Source of the DNA: Rhodoferax sp.
Lineage (GTDB): Bacteria; Pseudomonadota; Gammaproteobacteria; Burkholderiales; Burkholderiaceae_C
DNA: 9,274 nt
Direction: 5' to 3'
NCBI GenBank assembly: GCA_021731215.1
Contig: JAKFXU010000293.1
Span: 1-9,274 of the forward strand
In this document: piece after piece, positions 6,358 to 9,274 of the stretch
Layout: each line of letters opens with the position of its first letter
Numbering within the stretch: position 1 is the stretch's first letter
Program-made: the position numbers and the translations under genes
The notes under the pieces: generated by a model
The model's database searches: none
Seen by the model: only the letters and a program-made list of their open reading frames with translations
What the model was told of the DNA's origin: nothing

Positions 6358-7297
6358 GCGGAGCCATCAGCATTTCCCAGTAATACTCGGCGGCCCCGTC
6401 GAACGTCAGCTGGCTCTTTTCCCCGCCACCCCAGCCGCCACCCATGCCCAGCGGCCGCAGGAACAAGGCTTGCTCCGTAGCCTCGATGCTCAAGCTCTCG
6501 TTGTAGCTGTTGGCCGAAGCACTGTCATCATGCGAGAAGGTTATGCCGCCACCGAAACCACGCGAGCCGCCCAATCTGATCCCGCAGCGCGCCACCGCCT
6601 TGCCGTTCTGATAGATGGCCGCGGTAAACGTTCTTGCGTCGATTTGCTTGAACCTGGTTTGAAGATCGCCGTGGCGCTTCTCCAGTTCTTCCAGCGAGCT
6701 TTCAAAGAATCGGGCCATGTACTCGAAGGCATCATCAAGAAAACTGTCTTTATCCGCATCGGAAAATTCCTTGCGAATTCTCAAGTTACTGGACCGTGGA
6801 CCTTCACTACGCGTCGGCTGCAACGGCGCCACAGGATTCTGGATGGCCTTGGCTTCAACAGATTTAGGCAAAGCAGCTCGCAGCTGCTGCACAACATTGA
6901 GCCAGGCTTCGTCTCGATCAGGCCATTTGGTGATCGGCTTGCCGTCCGTGGGCACAGCAAGCAACTTGGCAAACGGCGTAGAAACTTTCCAATCACAGGG
7001 TCTAAGAATGACCGGGATGACACATGCACGGCCCTGCTTATGCAATTCCATTGTGCGAGCGACTTCTACGTCATAGCAATAGGAAGAAGCCAAAAAATCC
7101 GGGCTGACAAGCAAGAGGATCACCTGCGCATCGTTCAGCCGCGCATGAATCTGACCATTCAACTCATCGCCCGCCAAAATTTTGCGGTCATGCCAAGCTG
7201 AAATAGCACCTTCCCGCTTGAGCATGGCCAAGTGGACTTCCAGCTCATCGCGCAAAGCCTCATCCTTGTGGGAATAGGAAAAGAATACGTTGGCCAC
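6347..7297 (-). CDS. TIR-domain protein with an unrecognised C-terminal domain
   Basis: This is a 316-residue soluble protein. Residues 1-140 form a bacterial TIR domain: VFFSYSHKDEALRDELEVHL (4-23), DRKILAGDEL, a hydrophobic strand VILLLVSPDFLASSYC (59-74), the probable catalytic Glu78 in YDVEVARTME, and VIPVILRPCDW (93-103). Bacterial TIR domains of this kind commonly hydrolyse or cyclise NAD+ in anti-phage abortive responses. After a proline-rich linker (about 145-170) comes a region rich in charged helices (FFESSLEELEKRHGDLQTRF). Then follows a domain with FTAAIYQNGKAVARCGIRLG, glycine-rich turns (GGSRGFGGG, GMGGGWGGG) and a final YYWEMLMAPLQ; I cannot name it, and it may be the sensor part. 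The start is GTG at 7297, one base after the helicase stop, so the two genes are translationally coupled. By eye it is more AT-rich than the cob genes, consistent with transfer. NADase activity is inferred, not shown. Confidence 0.85.
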   Translation of the reverse strand: MANVFFSYSHKDEALRDELEVHLAMLKREGAISAWHDRKILAGDELNGQIHARLNDAQVILLLVSPDFLASSYCYDVEVARTMELHKQGRACVIPVILRPCDWKVSTPFAKLLAVPTDGKPITKWPDRDEAWLNVVQQLRAALPKSVEAKAIQNPVAPLQPTRSEGPRSSNLRIRKEFSDADKDSFLDDAFEYMARFFESSLEELEKRHGDLQTRFKQIDARTFTAAIYQNGKAVARCGIRLGGSRGFGGGITFSHDDSASANSYNESLSIEATEQALFLRPLGMGGGWGGGEKSQLTFDGAAEYYWEMLMAPLQR

Positions 7298-7298
7298 G

Positions 7299-9274
7299 TC
7301 AAAAAGCTTTCATCAGGTCGTCAAGAAACTCGGACGCGGGCTCGGTAGCCGTGACAAGCAGCCGGTCTCTGGCGCGAGTACAGGCGACATAGAGCAAGTG
7401 TCGTTCGGTGTTGTAGACCTCCTGCAGATCAGCATCGTCAGCGATGTCTTGAATCCGGCTCTGCAATGGCACAACTTCATCATCGCAAGCCATCACGACC
7501 ACAGCACGAAATTCCAGGCCTTTTGCCAAATGCATGGTGCAGATCGACACCTTTGACTCTTCGGGCCTGACCTTGTCGTCCAGAACGCAAAAGTCCAGGC
7601 CTGCAACCCTCACCGCCTGGCGGGCGCGATCAAGCTGAGCCTCGGAACGCACGAAAACGGCGATCTCGGCGGGCCGCACATCCTCGCCGCAACACGCCTT
7701 CAGCCACACGCCAACGCCGGCAATTTCTTTTTCTTCGCTGGAAAACGTGCGAACCGACGGCTGTTGTCCGTTGAAGACGGACACCGTGCCCTTGCGTGTC
7801 TCCACATTGCCGTCCACATCAGCCACCTCAGCCCCCAGCAAGCGGTCGGCCTGGGCGCGAATCTGGTGCGATGTGCGGTAGTTGATCGTCAGCGTGCGGG
7901 CGCGGCCGCGCACATCCACGCCCAATGACCTCCACGAGAACGGCAACTGGAAGATACGCTGCCCAAGATCGCCAGCGAAGAACAGGCCATTCGGCTTAGG
8001 CAGACCGGCTTGGGCTCCCAGCGCAGCAAGAAACTTCAACTGCGCCACCGACACGTCCTGCGCCTCGTCAACCACGATGAAGTCGAAGGGCGGCTTCTCG
8101 ACGCTTTCAAAATGCTTTGCCAATTGACTGAACATTTGCGCATGAGTGATCAAGCCTTGCTCTCGCAACTGCGCCCTAACCTTCTCGACCACAGCCCATA
8201 CGGCGGCGCGGCGGGCTTCGGGCAACTTGGTTTTGCGGCCAAGGCGGACCAGATCGCGGTAAGTCTCCCAGCTTTCCACCTGCCATTCATTGATCAGCCC
8301 ATCCCACTCCGATTGCACAAAAGACAAAGTCAGCGCGGGCGTGACGGATGATCCGGGGTCTGCAACAGCTTGAGCCAACGCGTGCGCCACGGTTTGTTCC
8401 GAGGCAACTTTCAAACGCCCAATCTTTGCGGCATAGAGCCGCTCGCCAATACCGATGACCGACTGCACCTCCAGCCGCTCGGCAAGCCTGGGCGTGCCGC
8501 TGATCAGCAGGCGCAGCTTCTGGTGCAAGGCACTGGCCAATGGCTCGGAAAACGTAGCCAGCAGCACACGACTGTCCGGGTGCTGGCGCGCCAGGAACAC
8601 AGCACGGTGCAGCGCCACAATGGTCTTGCCAGTGCCTGCCGAGCCCGACACACGCGCCGGGCCGCTGTAGTCGCGCTCCACCCACTCGCGCTGAGCCGGG
8701 TGCAAGAAGGTGGTCCATTTTTCCCAAGGGGATGAAAGAGCGCGCTCCAGCTCCTCCACGTCGTTCATCACCCTGAAGCGGCGCTGTGCGTCCGGGTGAT
8801 CGAACGGATCGGCGCCCACAGCAGCAACTTGTGGCACCGTCGGCGTGCCGCCGGTGGCCAGCTCCAGCAATGCCTCTGCCGCTTCCTTGGGCAGGTGGTC
8901 AGTCAAAGCCATCAAACCATCTTCGTCCGCTGCCCGAACATCTGCCAGCCACTCTGCGGGCACGCCGTAGCCCAGCAATTCATCGTCTGAACGCTGCGCA
9001 AACAGCAGCGACTTGGGCGAGTTGACAATCCACGGGCGAACGGCGGGCTCGGCCACCATCAGCGGACGGCCAAAAGCAGCTTCTTCCACCCGCTCGCGAA
9101 TTTCAACCCATTGCGCAGCGCCTGTCGTGGGGTGCGTCTCCAGCTTGCGCCGCTCCGCCCAGCGGTAGGCCTTGTCATGGTGATCTACATAGCACAGCAG
9201 CAAGCTGGCCGCCGTCTTATGCACGATCAGCCGGATGTCGCTGCCGACACGCACCGACCAGAAGTTCTTGTCCC
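7299..9274 (-). CDS. UvrD/Rep-type SF1 helicase with N-terminal RelE/ParE-like segment, 5' end cut by window
   Basis: The frame stays open through base 9274, so the true start is outside; an internal GTG at 9254 is not a real start because DKNFWSVRVGSDIRLIV runs across it. Numbered from that GTG, residues 1-36 (SDIRLIVHK, LLLCYVDHHDKAYRWAERR) look like the last strands of a RelE/ParE toxin fold. The helicase motifs are all there: HPAQREW (185-191, Q motif), Walker A SGSAGTGKT (203-211), DEAQD (396-400), GDLGQRIFQL (428-437), INYRTSHQIR (457-466), TMHLAKGLEF (573-582) and LLYVACTRARDRL (620-632). It should be an ATP-dependent 3'-5' DNA translocase. A RelE-like domain fused ahead of a UvrD helicase is an arrangement I recall from other proteobacteria. 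It is coupled to the TIR gene (one-base gap), which suggests that they act together, possibly in defence. Without the N-terminus, toxin residues cannot be judged. Confidence 0.9.
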   Translation of the reverse strand, partial: DKNFWSVRVGSDIRLIVHKTAASLLLCYVDHHDKAYRWAERRKLETHPTTGAAQWVEIRERVEEAAFGRPLMVAEPAVRPWIVNSPKSLLFAQRSDDELLGYGVPAEWLADVRAADEDGLMALTDHLPKEAAEALLELATGGTPTVPQVAAVGADPFDHPDAQRRFRVMNDVEELERALSSPWEKWTTFLHPAQREWVERDYSGPARVSGSAGTGKTIVALHRAVFLARQHPDSRVLLATFSEPLASALHQKLRLLISGTPRLAERLEVQSVIGIGERLYAAKIGRLKVASEQTVAHALAQAVADPGSSVTPALTLSFVQSEWDGLINEWQVESWETYRDLVRLGRKTKLPEARRAAVWAVVEKVRAQLREQGLITHAQMFSQLAKHFESVEKPPFDFIVVDEAQDVSVAQLKFLAALGAQAGLPKPNGLFFAGDLGQRIFQLPFSWRSLGVDVRGRARTLTINYRTSHQIRAQADRLLGAEVADVDGNVETRKGTVSVFNGQQPSVRTFSSEEKEIAGVGVWLKACCGEDVRPAEIAVFVRSEAQLDRARQAVRVAGLDFCVLDDKVRPEESKVSICTMHLAKGLEFRAVVVMACDDEVVPLQSRIQDIADDADLQEVYNTERHLLYVACTRARDRLLVTATEPASEFLDDLMKAF

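Noticed and set aside
6353..7201. Plus-strand open frame of 282 codons opposite the TIR gene
   Set aside because: Antisense to a well-supported TIR protein, with no recognisable domain or convincing ribosome binding site.

Overview
The window looks like a high-GC betaproteobacterial chromosome, most likely Burkholderiales and family Comamonadaceae (Rhodoferax/Polaromonas/Acidovorax-like). I infer this from the protein flavour of the cobalamin genes and from a C/G-rich nested-hairpin repeat of a type I recall as dispersed in that family. No rRNA or marker gene is present, so the genus is not established. Every gene I can support lies on the minus strand, so the transcription order runs from high to low coordinates.

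Right part (9274 to about 6209), a defence-like module. It starts with a large UvrD/Rep-type superfamily 1 helicase whose N-terminus runs off the window and whose visible start looks like the end of a RelE/ParE-type fold. One base after its stop comes a TIR-domain protein with a C-terminal domain I do not recognise. Directly behind the TIR gene is a stretch of about 45 codons with no clear start. It reads like the extreme C-terminus of JetC, the SMC-like ATPase of Wadjet. Its stop overlaps the GTG start of a complete jetD (DUF3322/DUF2220, Toprim-like nuclease of Wadjet). No jetA, jetB or body of jetC is present, so the Wadjet operon looks truncated and partly replaced by the helicase-TIR pair, unless the missing genes lie elsewhere.

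Left part (4975 to 1), late steps of cobalamin synthesis: cbiB, cobD (threonine-phosphate decarboxylase; cobC in the Pseudomonas denitrificans naming), cobQ and the first two thirds of cobT. These assemble the aminopropanol arm and nucleotide loop: cobQ amidates cobyrinate to cobyric acid, cobD makes aminopropanol phosphate, cbiB joins it to cobyric acid, and cobT makes alpha-ribazole phosphate from dimethylbenzimidazole. A vapBC-type toxin-antitoxin pair sits between cobD and cobQ.

The two parts are fused: jetD overlaps cbiB by 11 bases, and the cbiB ribosome binding site lies inside jetD. There is therefore no room for a separate leader or B12 riboswitch directly in front of cbiB. The other notable feature is an in-frame, repeat-derived segment of about 30 codons inside the ATPase domain of cobQ.

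No stretch longer than about 140 bases lacks a coding call. I saw no tRNA, rRNA, CRISPR array, insertion sequence or riboswitch.
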